From the NCBI GenBank assembly GCA_019113825.1, contig DXGR01000080.1, positions 1 to 64,000 of the forward strand: a DNA stretch of 64,000 bases. The letters are read 5' to 3'. The position numbers and the translations under genes were made by a program. Below, piece after piece: positions 1 through 8,950 of the stretch; the first letter of the stretch is position 1, and the number at the start of each line of letters is the position of its first letter. The DNA is from Candidatus Stackebrandtia excrementipullorum. Its GTDB lineage: Bacteria > Actinomycetota > Actinomycetes > Mycobacteriales > Micromonosporaceae. Under the pieces are notes generated by a model. That model was not told the DNA's origin, ran no database searches, and was given only the letters and a program-made list of their open reading frames with translations.

Positions 1-373
1 ACACCTCGGTGGTCATCACGACCACCGGCGCTTCCCCGTTGATCACGGTGTCACCGGTTAGCAGACCCACGTTCTCCTCGCCGTGAAGACGACGCAGGTC
101 GTGAAACTTTTGGTTCGACAACGCCTTGATCGGCGTCGTATAGAAGCATTTCCGACCCGACGCCAACGCGAGGTGAACCGCGAACTCCCCGACGACGGTC
201 TTACCGGCGCCGGTGGGAGCGCACACGAGTACTCCTCCACCGTCTTCAAGCGCCTCGCAGGCACGCTGTTGAAAGTCGTCTAGGCCGAACGGGTAGTCGG
301 CTGCGAAAGCGGTCAGTTCCGGATATACCGCCCTGTGACGGGACGCGGCGTACCGTTCGGCGGGAGTGGTCAT
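1..373 (-). CDS. helY: DEAD/DEAH-box RNA helicase, HelY/Ski2-like (5' part only)
   Basis: Reverse-strand reading from ATG at 373 gives MTTPAERYAASRHRAVYPELTAF..., then FQQRACEALEDGGGVLVCAPTGAGKTVVGEFA with a Walker A/Q-motif region, and FYTTPIKALSNQKFHDL (motif Ia) and TGDTVING. This is the N-terminal end of the large Ski2/Mtr4-type superfamily 2 helicases called HelY in mycobacteria, which unwind RNA or RNA-DNA. Only the first 124 residues are in the window; the rest lies to the left. The ORF track shows only shadows here because the true frame runs off the edge. Family assignment is firm; the exact cellular role is not visible. Confidence 0.85.
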   Translation of the reverse strand, partial: MTTPAERYAASRHRAVYPELTAFAADYPFGLDDFQQRACEALEDGGGVLVCAPTGAGKTVVGEFAVHLALASGRKCFYTTPIKALSNQKFHDLRRLHGEENVGLLTGDTVINGEAPVVVMTTEV

Positions 374-469
374 ACACAAAGCCTAATGGCCGCGTCCCAA
401 GACCGCCGCAGCAGCCGCACGGCGAGCCCGGTGCCAAGTGCCGAGTTCGGCAGTCGTATTGTCCCAAGT

Positions 470-1204
470 GTGACACCCGACGACAGTGATGAAAGCAGGA
501 GTCCTTCACCCGTTCGGCCCATTCGGGCAGTCATGTTCGACTTCCACGGGACCGTGGCCCAAGTCGAGTCGTTGACCAGATCGGTCGAGTTCGCGGCAGA
601 CAGATGCGGAGTGACGCTACCGGAGTACCGTTCCACGGTGTTGGCGGATGCGCTTGGTGCCCTGGGGTGGGTCGGCTCCGGCCTGCCCGCGAAGGTTCTA
701 CCGCACTTTGCCGCGGCGTGGGCGGACCGGGATCTGACGTCGATGGATCACCGGGAGGCCTTCGTCGGTTTGGCATCGCAGACGTCGGGAGCCTTCGACG
801 GATTCGCCGAAGCAGTGTACGACCGCATGTGTTCTCCCGAGGGGTGGGTGGTCTACCCCGACACGATCCCGACACTTCGAACGCTCCGGGAAGCGAACAT
901 CCCGATCGCCTTGGTCAGCAACATCGGCTTCGATCTACGGCCTGTGGTCAAGCACCTCGGCTTCGACGATCTGATCGACCACTGGATCTTGTCCTACGAG
1001 ATCGGATGGGCGAAACCCGAACCTGCGATATTCCGGGAGGCGTGCCTGCGGCTGGAGACCGATCCCGAAGAGTGCCTCATGGTCGGTGACTCGCTGGTCG
1101 ATGCCGAAGCCAAGGATCTGGGGTGCCGGACGTATCTGCTGCCGCACACGCCTGCCGGTGAGATCGTCGGTTTGGACGCCGTGCCACGAATTCTCGGTTT
1201 GTGA
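470..1204 (+). CDS. HAD-superfamily hydrolase with variant motif I (DFHGT)
   Basis: The product is a HAD-like phosphohydrolase of about 244 residues. Motif I is MFDFHGTVA, motif II is VSNIG, the motif III lysine lies near GWAKPEPAIF, and motif IV is MVGDSLVDAEAKD. In classical HAD phosphatases motif I is DxDGT; here the second Asp, the general acid/base, is His. The listed ORF opens at 335 but overlaps the divergent helicase start, and its first 45 residues are low-complexity, so I prefer the GTG at 470; ATG 533 begins directly at motif I and is probably too late. It is divergent from the helicase. The substrate cannot be told. Confidence 0.75.
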   Translation: MTPDDSDESRSPSPVRPIRAVMFDFHGTVAQVESLTRSVEFAADRCGVTLPEYRSTVLADALGALGWVGSGLPAKVLPHFAAAWADRDLTSMDHREAFVGLASQTSGAFDGFAEAVYDRMCSPEGWVVYPDTIPTLRTLREANIPIALVSNIGFDLRPVVKHLGFDDLIDHWILSYEIGWAKPEPAIFREACLRLETDPEECLMVGDSLVDAEAKDLGCRTYLLPHTPAGEIVGLDAVPRILGL

Positions 1205-1908
1205 CCCACGGGAATCGCTGTTGTGGCGGAGCCGTGCCACTGTGATCCGTTGTCTGCCGCATCAAAGGAGCAAACAGCGCTGAAGTGTCGGCTCTCGGAC
1301 ATACCGACATGGTCACCGTAAGCGTGGGCGAGTCGGATTACGACCGCGCCACATGGCGGTTAACGGGAGGGCCGGGGGCGGCACACATCGTCGCATGTGG
1401 AAATAGACTCTCCTCTGGGCTTTCAGCCGGCCCGATGGGCACGTATGCCCGGAGGTGGCGTCGGCCGGGACCGTCGAAGTGGAGCCGGGAGGGGCGACGA
1501 CCTCGTACCGCAATGAACTCCCGGACCGGCGCCCGTGGTCTTCGTCCAGGGCCCGTGGAGACGTCTCGTATGCACTATCCACGCAGAACCTTTCCGGCTG
1601 AACCGGCGCTGTCGGTTCGGCAACGCCGACGGACTTGGGGTAAGACGCCGCACCCTCCATCTTGTCGAGACGACGATTCCGTCATCGAGCCGTATCGCCG
1701 ACCTCGACGGGGATGTTGAGGGAAGTCGACGACCTCAACCATTGGAAGCGGTCACTAGGCACACCGCCCCCGCTCACAGCCCTCGAGTAACGACTCGGTC
1801 ACCATCGAAGAGGTTTCGCAGACAACGCCGGGATGTACGACCTTCTCCATCGTGCGATCCGTCCGCCCGCACAGCCGTCACACGACAACGGAGCCTACAG
1901 TCGGCTTC
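1205..1908. other. 700-bp region without a convincing gene
   Basis: Three ORFs of 115 to 144 codons cross this stretch (1285, 1535 on plus, 1313 on minus). They are rich in Arg, Pro and Ser, overlap one another on opposite strands, and have no ribosome binding site or recognisable domain. I see no tRNA, RNase P, tmRNA or SRP signature. It could hold decayed coding sequence or an unrecognised small RNA. Confidence 0.4.
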
Positions 1909-2403
1909 TTAAGCACGGCTATTGTGTCGATAGTAGAAAGTCCCTGCCATCGCGGCGAGCAACAGCATGCCGCCGGCCGCGAACAGTATGGCGTCGACGC
2001 CTGCGGCGGTTGAGTCGCCACGCGACTGCGTACCGCCGTGAGCCACGTTGAATTGCACGGTCCCCAATTCGTCGGCGTCTCGGTCACACTGCATGACCGC
2101 CAGATATGAACCCGGGGGTGTGTCCGCGGTAATGGTGAGTATTCCGCTGATCAGATTCTGGTCTCCGTCGACTTGTTCGAGTTGAACAAGCGGTTCACCG
2201 ATGCTGTCGAGTTTGCCGTACCACATGGTGGCACTTGCGGAACCGTTATCACATGCACCGGTGATGGTGATGTCGTGGCCTGCCGCAACGGTTTGAGGAG
2301 AGACGGTCATGTTGGACACCTTCGCCGAAGCGGCCGGTGAAAGTACCGCCACCGCGGCGACCGCCCCGGCTGCCACGCCCGTCATCCAACGCTTCACTCC
2401 CAT
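1909..2403 (-). CDS. Small secreted protein with C-terminal membrane anchor
   Basis: The protein has 164 residues. Residues 1-27 form a signal peptide (MGVKRWMTG, Ala-rich core, SPAASA). The exported part (about 28-130) looks like one beta-sandwich domain, with VSPQTVAAGHDITITGAC and a second Cys in VMQCDRD that could form a disulfide. Near the C-terminus AGVDAILFAAGGMLLLAAMAGTFYY is a transmembrane helix followed by RHNSRA, so it is probably held on the outer face of the membrane. A GGGGGAG ribosome binding site precedes the ATG. It is not a sortase substrate, since no LPxTG is seen. The function is unknown. Confidence 0.7.
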   Translation of the reverse strand: MGVKRWMTGVAAGAVAAVAVLSPAASAKVSNMTVSPQTVAAGHDITITGACDNGSASATMWYGKLDSIGEPLVQLEQVDGDQNLISGILTITADTPPGSYLAVMQCDRDADELGTVQFNVAHGGTQSRGDSTAAGVDAILFAAGGMLLLAAMAGTFYYRHNSRA

Positions 2404-2533
2404 GGTGCAACTCCCCCATGACGCTCAGCTCACCGCATCAGTCCGCACGATGGAGAAGTTATCACGCAGCCGTGATCGAGAGCCGGTGATCGAGCGGAGT
2501 CGGCAGCTGCGACCACCGGCGCGAACGTCCTTT

Positions 2534-3184
2534 TCAGGCGTCCGTGTGAAGCACAGACACCGTCCTGTGGCACCGTTGTCGGTCCTGCTCGACGGCGGCG
2601 GCGTTGACACGGTCGTTGTACGTCACACGCCACCGCGCCGTATCCTCGCCACCGTTTCGGCTGTGCCGCCGCATCAACCGTGATTCGCGAAGATCCGCAG
2701 CCGCCTCTACGTACCACAACTGCGCGACGACGTCTGCAATCTCATTCCAGCCCGGCATGGTGCTGGCGAGGTAATTGCCCTCGGTGATTACCAGTCGTGC
2801 CCGTGGTTCCACCACATGGCGGGCTCCCACGGGTTCGTGAAGATCACGGTCGTAATCGGCGACGTAGATCGGATGGTCCATTTCCACGAGAAGCCGTCGC
2901 AGCAATGCGACGTAGCCCCACACGTCGAATGTGAAAACCGCGCCTTTACGACTGCGGTATCCGAGGTGTTCCAGCTGCACGTTCGACAGATGGAAGCCGT
3001 CAAGCGGCACGTATGCGGCAATGCCGTGCCCGTATCGCAGGTTCACATGCCGAACGAGTCGACGGGCAAGCGTCGACTTGCCGGATCCCGGCGGGCCCAC
3101 CAACCCGAGGATCCCGCGACCGGCCGACGGTATGACGGCGGCCGCATCGGCCGCCAATTCGGCAATATCGTCTTCGTTGGTCAC
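2534..3184 (-). CDS. Nucleoside/nucleotide kinase family protein (uridine kinase-like P-loop)
   Basis: The true coding part is the C-terminal two thirds of the listed 358-residue ORF. It shows Walker [15 protein letters not shown], then the PRK/uridine-kinase block VPLDGFHLSNVQLEHLG, YVADYDRDLHEPV, and the strand VITEGNYL, all typical of the YggC/FrcK-like kinase family that phosphorylates nucleosides, pantothenate or sugars. The upstream ORF extension lies over yccF in another frame and is spurious. GTG 3184 is my start; a TTG at 3202 overlapping the yccF stop is the alternative. Length about 216 residues fits the family. The substrate is not predictable. Confidence 0.75.
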   Translation of the reverse strand: MTNEDDIAELAADAAAVIPSAGRGILGLVGPPGSGKSTLARRLVRHVNLRYGHGIAAYVPLDGFHLSNVQLEHLGYRSRKGAVFTFDVWGYVALLRRLLVEMDHPIYVADYDRDLHEPVGARHVVEPRARLVITEGNYLASTMPGWNEIADVVAQLWYVEAAADLRESRLMRRHSRNGGEDTARWRVTYNDRVNAAAVEQDRQRCHRTVSVLHTDA

Positions 3185-3198
3185 CAGCTGCCCAAACG

Positions 3199-3573
3199 TC
3201 AATCCGACGGCACGACCTGCGCCCCCAAAGGCAACAGTGACACCGGGATCATCTTGAAGTTGGCGATTCCCAACGGAATGCCTATGACGGTGAGACACAG
3301 GAACACCCCGGTAACCAGATGCTCCAACGCCAGCCACCAACCGGCCACGATGAGCCATATGACGTTGCCGATCACCGACATCGCTCCCGCATTCGGATTT
3401 CTCACAACGTCCCGCCCGAAAGGCCACAACGCGTAGCCCGCGATACGAAACGCGGCGATGCCGAACGGGATCGTGACTATCAGGAGGCAACAGACGATGC
3501 CCGCGATGGTGTAGCCGATTGCCAACCAGATACCGGACAGTACCAACCAGACGATATTCAAAACGGTTTTCAT
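3199..3573 (-). CDS. yccF: YccF domain inner-membrane protein
   Basis: The protein has 124 residues and two copies of the YccF motif: LVLSGIWLAIGYTIAGIVCCLLIVTIPFGIAAFRIAGYALWPFGR and the matching VIGNVIWLIVAGWWLALEHLVTGVFLCLTVIGIPLGIANFKMIPVSLLPLG. Each repeat gives hydrophobic membrane segments. YccF proteins are small integral membrane proteins of unknown biochemical role. The gene ends 15 bp before the kinase start (or overlaps it if TTG is used), so the two are probably co-transcribed. Confidence 0.85.
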   Translation of the reverse strand: MKTVLNIVWLVLSGIWLAIGYTIAGIVCCLLIVTIPFGIAAFRIAGYALWPFGRDVVRNPNAGAMSVIGNVIWLIVAGWWLALEHLVTGVFLCLTVIGIPLGIANFKMIPVSLLPLGAQVVPSD

Positions 3574-3698
3574 CCGTTGATGGTGACGTCTGAGAGTTGA
3601 TCTTCGGCACTCGGGTTCCCCAAACGGAATGTCTCGGAATCGAGATACATTCGCCCGGAGTACGGGACTAAGACGAACCTCGCAAAGAGCAGACTTAA

Positions 3699-3932
3699 TC
3701 AGCGTCGACGGCTCGCCCGGTACTTGGCCGTATTGCGGCCCATGCGTTCGTTTCCACGCTTGTAGTTACCGGTCCAGCGCGCCATGATCTCCTGGTCGTC
3801 GCCGAACTCGACCTCATCGAGGAACTCGGCGGCACGACCACCCCGCAGTCGAGTGGCGGTTGCACCGTGATGAGTGATCACAACGGTGCCGTCTTTCTGG
3901 GTCACATAATCAAAACCTGAAGGGTCGGGCAT
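3699..3932 (-). CDS. Conserved small basic protein (77 aa), actinobacterial family of unknown function
   Basis: The protein begins MPDPSGFDYVTQKDGTVVITHHGATATRLRGGRAAEFLDEV and ends in a basic tail, TGNYKRGNERMGRNTAKYRASRRR. From memory, very similar short proteins (a VxISHxGRxxTxLRG core and a TGNYKRGNER tail) occur widely in actinomycetes without known function. The conserved N-terminus supports ATG 3932. Unusually, this start codon lies inside a perfect 15-bp inverted repeat (separate entry), and I see no separate Shine-Dalgarno sequence. It lies 75 bp downstream of metK. Confidence 0.7.
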   Translation of the reverse strand: MPDPSGFDYVTQKDGTVVITHHGATATRLRGGRAAEFLDEVEFGDDQEIMARWTGNYKRGNERMGRNTAKYRASRRR

Positions 3933-3958
3933 GGAATCGATTGTGCCCGACCCTTCAG
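3917..3958 (-). terminator. Perfect 15-bp inverted repeat, metK terminator overlapping the next start codon
   Basis: The arms CTGAAGGGTCGGGCA and TGCCCGACCCTTCAG pair fully around a 12-nt loop. On the minus-strand transcript the hairpin comes 50 nt after the metK stop and is followed by GTTTTGATT, so it fits an intrinsic terminator. Its distal arm also holds the ATG and first codons of the 77-aa gene. Confidence 0.6.
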
Positions 3959-4007
3959 ACTCGTTCGCGAAAGGGTTCTTTCCGTCGGCGGGTAGCCGGG
4001 AGTGTGA

Positions 4008-5198
4008 TCAGACGGCTGCTTTCAACGCGTCCACGCGGTCGGTGCGCTCCCATGTCATATCCGGCAGCTCACGACCGAAGTGCCCGTAGGCCGCGGTCGG
4101 GCGGTAAATCGGACGCAACAGGTTCAGGTCGCGAATTATCGCTGCCGGCCGCAAATCGAAGACGTTGTTGATGGCCGCCTCGATCTTCTCCACCGCGACG
4201 TTCTCGGTGCCGAAGGTCTCCACACGGATACTCACGGGGTGAGCCTTACCGATCGCGTACGCCACCTGCGTCTCGCAACGCTCCGCGAGACCGGCGGCCA
4301 CTACGTTCTTGGCCACCCAACGCATCGCGTACGCCGCCGACCGGTCAACCTTCGACGGGTCCTTTCCAGAAAAGGCTCCACCGCCGTGGCGGGCGTAGCC
4401 CCCGTAGGTGTCCACGATGATCTTCCTGCCGGTGAGGCCCGCATCCCCCATCGGACCACCGATCTCGAAACGTCCGGTGGGGTTGACCAGCAACCGGAAG
4501 TCGCTGGTGTCGATGTCCACTTCACCAAGCTCGGCAGCCACCACGTGTTCGGCGATGTCGGGGGTCATCAACGTATCGAGCGCGATGTCGGGCGCATGTT
4601 GACTGGAGACGACGACCGTGTGCAGTTTCACCGGCTTCAAACCGTCGTACTCGATCGTCACCTGGGTCTTACCGTCCGGCCGCAGGTAAGGAACGGACCC
4701 TTCTTTACGAACGGTGGACAACCGCTGGGACATACGGTGAGCCAACGCAATGGGCAACGGCATGAACTCGGGCGTCTCACGGCACGCGAACCCGAACATC
4801 ATGCCCTGGTCGCCGGCGCCCTGAAGGTCGAGATCGTCTCGCCCGGCGGACTCCTCGCGAGTTTCAAGTGCTTTGTCGACACCCTGCGCGATATCCGGGG
4901 ACTGGGAACCGATCGATACGCTGACACCACAGGAGGCGCCGTCGAAGCCCTTCTTCGAAGAGTCATAGCCGATATCGAGAATGGTGTCGCGCACGATGTG
5001 CGGGATATCGGCGTACGCGCCGGTGGTGACCTCACCTGCCACATGCACTTGACCCGTGGTGATCAGGGTTTCCACCGCGACACGGCTTGTCGGGTCTTGA
5101 GCCAGCAACGCATCCAGCACGCCGTCACTGATTTGATCGGCGATCTTGTCGGGGTGGCCCTCGGTAACCGATTCCGAGGTGAATAGACGACGTGACAC
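4008..5198 (-). CDS. metK: S-adenosylmethionine synthetase
   Basis: MetK joins methionine and ATP to make S-adenosylmethionine, the cell's main methyl donor. The 396-residue product has the N-terminal [17 protein letters not shown], the [12 protein letters not shown] nucleotide loop, and [19 protein letters not shown], the signature P-loop-like segment. The length is normal. The start is a GTG at 5198 preceded by AGGAG, giving [11 protein letters not shown]. The gene follows coaBC in the same direction with a gap of about 100 bp; I see no SAM riboswitch ahead of it. Confidence 0.97.
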   Translation of the reverse strand: MSRRLFTSESVTEGHPDKIADQISDGVLDALLAQDPTSRVAVETLITTGQVHVAGEVTTGAYADIPHIVRDTILDIGYDSSKKGFDGASCGVSVSIGSQSPDIAQGVDKALETREESAGRDDLDLQGAGDQGMMFGFACRETPEFMPLPIALAHRMSQRLSTVRKEGSVPYLRPDGKTQVTIEYDGLKPVKLHTVVVSSQHAPDIALDTLMTPDIAEHVVAAELGEVDIDTSDFRLLVNPTGRFEIGGPMGDAGLTGRKIIVDTYGGYARHGGGAFSGKDPSKVDRSAAYAMRWVAKNVVAAGLAERCETQVAYAIGKAHPVSIRVETFGTENVAVEKIEAAINNVFDLRPAAIIRDLNLLRPIYRPTAAYGHFGRELPDMTWERTDRVDALKAAV

Positions 5199-5296
5199 GG
5201 TGCTCCTAGATTGTTCTGACGGTGGATGACGTTCCTGAGTCTAACCACCAAGACGACATGCGGTTTCACACTGCCCGCCCACGTATACCGACGGGG

Positions 5297-6517
5297 TCAC
5301 GTCAGTCTTTCGACCACCGCGTCGAGGATCGCATCGGCGATTTCGTCCTTGCCCGCGGACGGAACCTCGACCGGATCACCATCCCCCAACAAGGTCACCG
5401 CGTTGTCGTCGGTGCCAAATGCTTTGTCGGGGCCGACCTCGTTCAGCACCACCAGATCCGCATTCTTGGCGGCACGTTTCGTCATCGCGTTGGCCAGACC
5501 GTTGTGTGTCTCGGCGGCGAAGGCGACGAGCAGCCTGCCGGGTTTTTTGCGACGGCCGAGATCGGCCGCGATGTCGGCGTTGGCGACCAGTTCCAACGTC
5601 ATTTCGGAATCGTCTTTCTTCGACTTCTTGATCTTGGACGAGGAGTACTCCCTCGGCCTGAAGTCGGCGGGGGCAGCCGCCATGACCACGACGTCGGCAT
5701 GTTCGGCGGCCTTCAAGGTCGCCGTGTGCAACTGCGCGGTGGTGGTGACCTCGACCAGCTCGGCGCCGGCAACCGGGGACAACGCCACATTCGCCGAGAC
5801 CAATGTCACACGAGCTCCACGGGCAAGGGCGGCACGGGCCAATGCGTAGCCTTGCTTTCCGCTGGACCGGTTACCGATGAACCGCACCGGATCGAGCGGT
5901 TCACGGGTGCCGCCGGCGGTGACGACCACATGCCGGTCGGTCAAATCGGGGGCGACATCACCGCGACGCAGAAGAGTCGTTGCGGCGGCGAATATTTCCT
6001 GCGGGTCCGGCAGACGGCCCTTTCCGGTGTCGGCACCGGTCAATCGGCCCACCGCCGGCTCCACGATGACATGGCCTCGGCGACGGAGAGTCGCAACGTT
6101 CTCGACCGTGGCGGGGTTTTCCCACATTTCGGTGTGCATCGCAGGCGCGAAAAGGACCGGGCCCTTCACCGTGAGCAACGTATTGGTGAGCAGGTCGTCG
6201 GCGCGTCCGGTGGCCGCCCGAGCCAAAACATCGGCGGTCGCCGGAGCGACCACGACGAGATCCGCTTGACGTCCCAGCCGGACGTGAGGAACGTCATGGA
6301 CGGACTCGAACACCTCGGTGTGCACCGGCCGCCCCGACAGGGCGGCCCACGTCGCCTCACCAACGAAATTCAGAGCTGCGCGGGTTGGCACGACGGTCAC
6401 CGAGTGCCCCGACTCGGTGAACAGCCTCAACAATTCGCAGGCCTTGTAAGCGGCGATACCTCCGGAAACGCCGAGAACAATCTCAGGACGTGAATCCGCG
6501 TGACCGTCCAACGACAC
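5297..6517 (-). CDS. coaBC: Bifunctional phosphopantothenoylcysteine decarboxylase / phosphopantothenate-cysteine ligase
   Basis: CoaBC carries out two successive steps of coenzyme A synthesis. The N-terminal flavin-dependent decarboxylase half (about 1-190) shows GVSGGIAAYKACELLR, ATADVLARAATGRADDLLTN and PAMHTEMWENPAT. The C-terminal ligase half shows VVTAGGTREPLDPVRFIGNRSSGKQGYALA and MAAAPADFRP. Length (406) is typical. A GTG start at 6517 has an upstream AAAGG. It lies downstream of rpoZ but a strong hairpin separates the two. Confidence 0.95.
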   Translation of the reverse strand: MSLDGHADSRPEIVLGVSGGIAAYKACELLRLFTESGHSVTVVPTRAALNFVGEATWAALSGRPVHTEVFESVHDVPHVRLGRQADLVVVAPATADVLARAATGRADDLLTNTLLTVKGPVLFAPAMHTEMWENPATVENVATLRRRGHVIVEPAVGRLTGADTGKGRLPDPQEIFAAATTLLRRGDVAPDLTDRHVVVTAGGTREPLDPVRFIGNRSSGKQGYALARAALARGARVTLVSANVALSPVAGAELVEVTTTAQLHTATLKAAEHADVVVMAAAPADFRPREYSSSKIKKSKKDDSEMTLELVANADIAADLGRRKKPGRLLVAFAAETHNGLANAMTKRAAKNADLVVLNEVGPDKAFGTDDNAVTLLGDGDPVEVPSAGKDEIADAILDAVVERLT

Positions 6518-6560
6518 GCACCTTTCAACGGCGCCTAGGCGAAGACCTCATATAACAAAG

Positions 6561-6587
6561 GGCGATCACCTGGACCAGGTGATCGCC
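6561..6587 (-). terminator. Terminator hairpin between rpoZ and coaBC
   Basis: GGCGATCACCTGG and CCAGGTGATCGCC are a near-continuous inverted repeat; on the minus-strand RNA it is followed by CTTTGTTATAT. It sits about 10 bp after the rpoZ stop and fits an intrinsic terminator. Confidence 0.65.
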
Positions 6588-6598
6588 ACTTTCAATGA

Positions 6599-6874
6599 CT
6601 ATGCGTCGGAGCCGGACTCCAGCGGCTCGGTGACCAGAAGGCCCTCGTCGATTTCGCGCAGTGCGATCGACAACGCCTTCTCCTGCGGAGTGGTCTCCAC
6701 GAGGGGACCGACGTACTCGAGCAGTCCCTCACCAAGCTGGCTGTAGTAGGCGTTGATCTGACGGGCCCGCTTGGCCCCGTAAATGACCAGCTGGTACTTC
6801 GAGTGAGACTTCTCCAGCAGATCGTCGATGGGCGGCTTGGTAATGCCGACGGGGTCGGCGGTGGTTCCAGACAC
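6599..6874 (-). CDS. rpoZ: RNA polymerase omega subunit
   Basis: Omega helps fold and hold the beta' subunit of RNA polymerase. The 91-residue protein contains [34 protein letters not shown], the actinobacterial omega core, then the conserved block [16 protein letters not shown]. The start is a GTG with GAGGG upstream. The gene follows gmk, as is usual in actinomycetes (mihF-gmk-rpoZ-coaBC-metK). Confidence 0.95.
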   Translation of the reverse strand: MSGTTADPVGITKPPIDDLLEKSHSKYQLVIYGAKRARQINAYYSQLGEGLLEYVGPLVETTPQEKALSIALREIDEGLLVTEPLESGSDA

Positions 6875-6911
6875 GCGTTTTCAGCCCTCTACACAGGTTG
6901 GAACGAAGTAT

Positions 6912-7523
6912 TCAGTGATTGGTCGCCGGGCAGGCTGCAGACGACTGGACCGGCGAACCGAGCAAGCTTACCAGCTCCTCGGTGGCCTGCTCGACCGAAT
7001 GATTGACGATCGTGTGATCGAACTCGGATTCAGCGGCAAGCTCCTCCTCTGCCAAAGTCAACCTTCGTTTAATGGTTTCGGGGTCTTCGGTTCCGCGCCC
7101 CTTCAGCCGTCGGACGAGCTCATCCCAACTGGGAGGAGCCAGGAAGACAAGTTGAGCCTGAGGCATGGCTTTGCGCACCTGCCGTGCCCCTTGGAGGTCT
7201 GCTTCCATGACGGCCGGGTATCCCTGCGACAACCGGTCTTCGACCGGACCGCGCGGGGTGCCGTAGAGATTGTTCGCGTACTGCGCCCACTCAAGGAACT
7301 GACCGTCACCGGCGAGTTTCTCGAAGTGAGCACGATCGTAGTAGTGGTAGTGAAAACCGGGAATCTCGTCGGGCCGTGGCGAACGCGTGGTGGCGCTCAC
7401 CGAGAACCATACCCACGGGTATCGTTCTCGGATGAGCGCCTTCACGCTGCCTTTGCCGACACCTGACGGACCCGAGAGAACCGTCAGGCGTGCCGCCGAA
7501 TAGCGGTGTTCGTCAAAGCTCAC
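6912..7523 (-). CDS. gmk: Guanylate kinase
   Basis: Gmk phosphorylates GMP to GDP with ATP. The product (203 residues) has the P-loop [17 protein letters not shown], the GMP-binding [13 protein letters not shown] and [28 protein letters not shown], and [12 protein letters not shown]. The usual EIDLQGA motif has Ala in place of Ile, which is minor. The start is GTG 7523 without a clear Shine-Dalgarno sequence. It sits 20 bp after mihF. Confidence 0.95.
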   Translation of the reverse strand: MSFDEHRYSAARLTVLSGPSGVGKGSVKALIRERYPWVWFSVSATTRSPRPDEIPGFHYHYYDRAHFEKLAGDGQFLEWAQYANNLYGTPRGPVEDRLSQGYPAVMEADLQGARQVRKAMPQAQLVFLAPPSWDELVRRLKGRGTEDPETIKRRLTLAEEELAAESEFDHTIVNHSVEQATEELVSLLGSPVQSSAACPATNH

Positions 7524-7543
7524 GTGTTTTTTCTACCGGACGA

Positions 7544-7867
7544 CTATGCGTCGCCGTCGGCGAACTCGGCAAGAAGAGCCTGCCGCTGGTGTTCTCCGAG
7601 TCCCCGCAGGCGGCGGGTGTCGGCGATCTTGAGCTTTTCCATGATCTGGACGGTGCGCTTGTCCCCGATACCAGGAAGAGCCTTAAGTACAGCGGTGACC
7701 TTCATCTTGCCGGAGATGTCGTCTTCCGAAGCGGAGGCGAGAACGTCGGCCAGCGACAGCTCACCGGTCTTGAGCTTGCTCTTCAGCTCAGCGCGGGCCT
7801 TACGAGCGGCCGCCGCCTTTTCCAAGGCTGCGGCGCGCTGCTCAGGCGTGAGTTGCGGGAGCGCCAC
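7544..7867 (-). CDS. mihF: Actinobacterial integration host factor (mIHF)
   Basis: mIHF is a nucleoid protein essential in mycobacteria, and S. coelicolor sIHF affects condensation and antibiotic production. The 107-residue product begins MALPQLTPEQRAAALEKAAAARKARAELKSKLKTGELSLADVL and ends with an HhH-type DNA-binding part, VLKALPGIGDKRTVQIMEKLKIADTRRLRGLGEHQRQALLAEF. GTG 7867 has an AGGAG site. It heads the mihF-gmk-rpoZ group, a conserved actinobacterial arrangement. Confidence 0.95.
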   Translation of the reverse strand: MALPQLTPEQRAAALEKAAAARKARAELKSKLKTGELSLADVLASASEDDISGKMKVTAVLKALPGIGDKRTVQIMEKLKIADTRRLRGLGEHQRQALLAEFADGDA

Positions 7868-8035
7868 GGGGTCTCCTAGGGTGAGGTGATTGTCTATTAA
7901 GGACTATGCAGAGGGCCCGAGCTCGTCGGCCCCTCCCACAAGCTGGATTAATAACCCAGCGCCGGAAACGTAACCACACGACCAAAGACGCCGCAACTCG
8001 GGGTACGTGCCAATCTTGGACGGTATCGGCCCAGG

Positions 8036-8950
8036 CTACGGCCTCAGGGCCTCGCCGCACTGCTCCGCAAGGGTTCTCGCAACGGCGCGGAGCCTGTCCA
8101 CAGATGGGCCATGACGTGCGATTTCCCTTGAGTACGAGGGGATCGCCAGATCCGTTGCCTCACCGAGAACCCGCTTCAAGTCGGCAGGTTTACCGCCCTG
8201 GGTTCCCATGCCCGGCACCAGTATCGGACCGGCCAATCGCGACAGGTCGTGAGCTGCTTCACCGACACTACCGGTGGTATGCGTGATTCCATATGTTTTC
8301 TGACGCTCCACCGGAACGGCCTGTGATCGACATGCTCCGACAGTTGCTCCGACGACGACCCCCAGTGAACCCAGTGGACGCCTGCTCGCGTTAAGGTTGC
8401 CCACCTCGTCGATGATGGATTGGGCGACCGTGCGTCCATCCTTGCGGCGAGCACGCTGTACCGCATTGCCTTCGGGGTTGGAGGTCAACGCCAAAACGAA
8501 GACCCCCGCGCCGTGCGCATCGGCCGCTTCGAACATCGGCCGTAGGGAGCCCACCCCCAGGAAGGGAGTGGCGGTGACGGCGTCAACCGCCAACGGTGAA
8601 ATCGGGTCCAGGTAGGCCTGTGCATACGCTTGCATCGTGGAACCGATGTCGCCACGTTTCGCGTCGAGCAGCACGAGCGTGCCGGCGCTTCGAGCCCGGG
8701 TCACGACCTTTTCCAAGACCGCCGTGCCCGCGGAACCGAACCGTTCGAAAAAAGCCGACTGTGGTTTCATGACCGCCACCTGACCCGCCAACGCGTCCAC
8801 CAGGGTCATGCAGAAGTATTCGACACCGGAGATGTCGGTGTTCAAGCCCCAGGCACGCAGGGATTCGTCGTGCGGGTCTATGCCCACGCACAACGGGCCT
8901 CTATCGGCCAGGGCGGCCGAACAACGGGCCCCAAACGCCGGTTCAGCCAT
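8036..8950 (-). CDS. pyrF: Orotidine 5'-phosphate decarboxylase
   Basis: PyrF makes UMP from OMP, the last step of de novo pyrimidine synthesis. The key motif is [22 protein letters not shown], which holds the catalytic Asp-Lys-Asp set; [17 protein letters not shown] at the N-terminus and [11 protein letters not shown] near the C-terminus bind the nucleotide. This is the longer (about 300-residue) actinobacterial type. The listed ORF is over-extended; ATG 8950 has GGAGG 8 nt upstream and overlaps the pyrD stop by 8 nt, so the two are translationally coupled. Last gene of the pyr operon. Confidence 0.95.
   Translation of the reverse strand: MAEPAFGARCSAALADRGPLCVGIDPHDESLRAWGLNTDISGVEYFCMTLVDALAGQVAVMKPQSAFFERFGSAGTAVLEKVVTRARSAGTLVLLDAKRGDIGSTMQAYAQAYLDPISPLAVDAVTATPFLGVGSLRPMFEAADAHGAGVFVLALTSNPEGNAVQRARRKDGRTVAQSIIDEVGNLNASRRPLGSLGVVVGATVGACRSQAVPVERQKTYGITHTTGSVGEAAHDLSRLAGPILVPGMGTQGGKPADLKRVLGEATDLAIPSYSREIARHGPSVDRLRAVARTLAEQCGEALRP

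Noticed and set aside
1285-1719. 144-codon plus-strand ORF in the large gap
   Set aside because: Low-complexity Arg/Pro-rich translation, no ribosome binding site, overlapped by equally long ORFs on the other strand.
4080-5186. 368-codon plus-strand ORF
   Set aside because: Antisense shadow of metK; composition biased as expected for a complement frame.
5199-5296. SAM riboswitch between coaBC and metK
   Set aside because: The region is short and no SAM-I or SAM-II/IV core is visible; metK has a simple ribosome binding site.
5222-6493. 423-codon plus-strand ORF
   Set aside because: Antisense shadow of coaBC.
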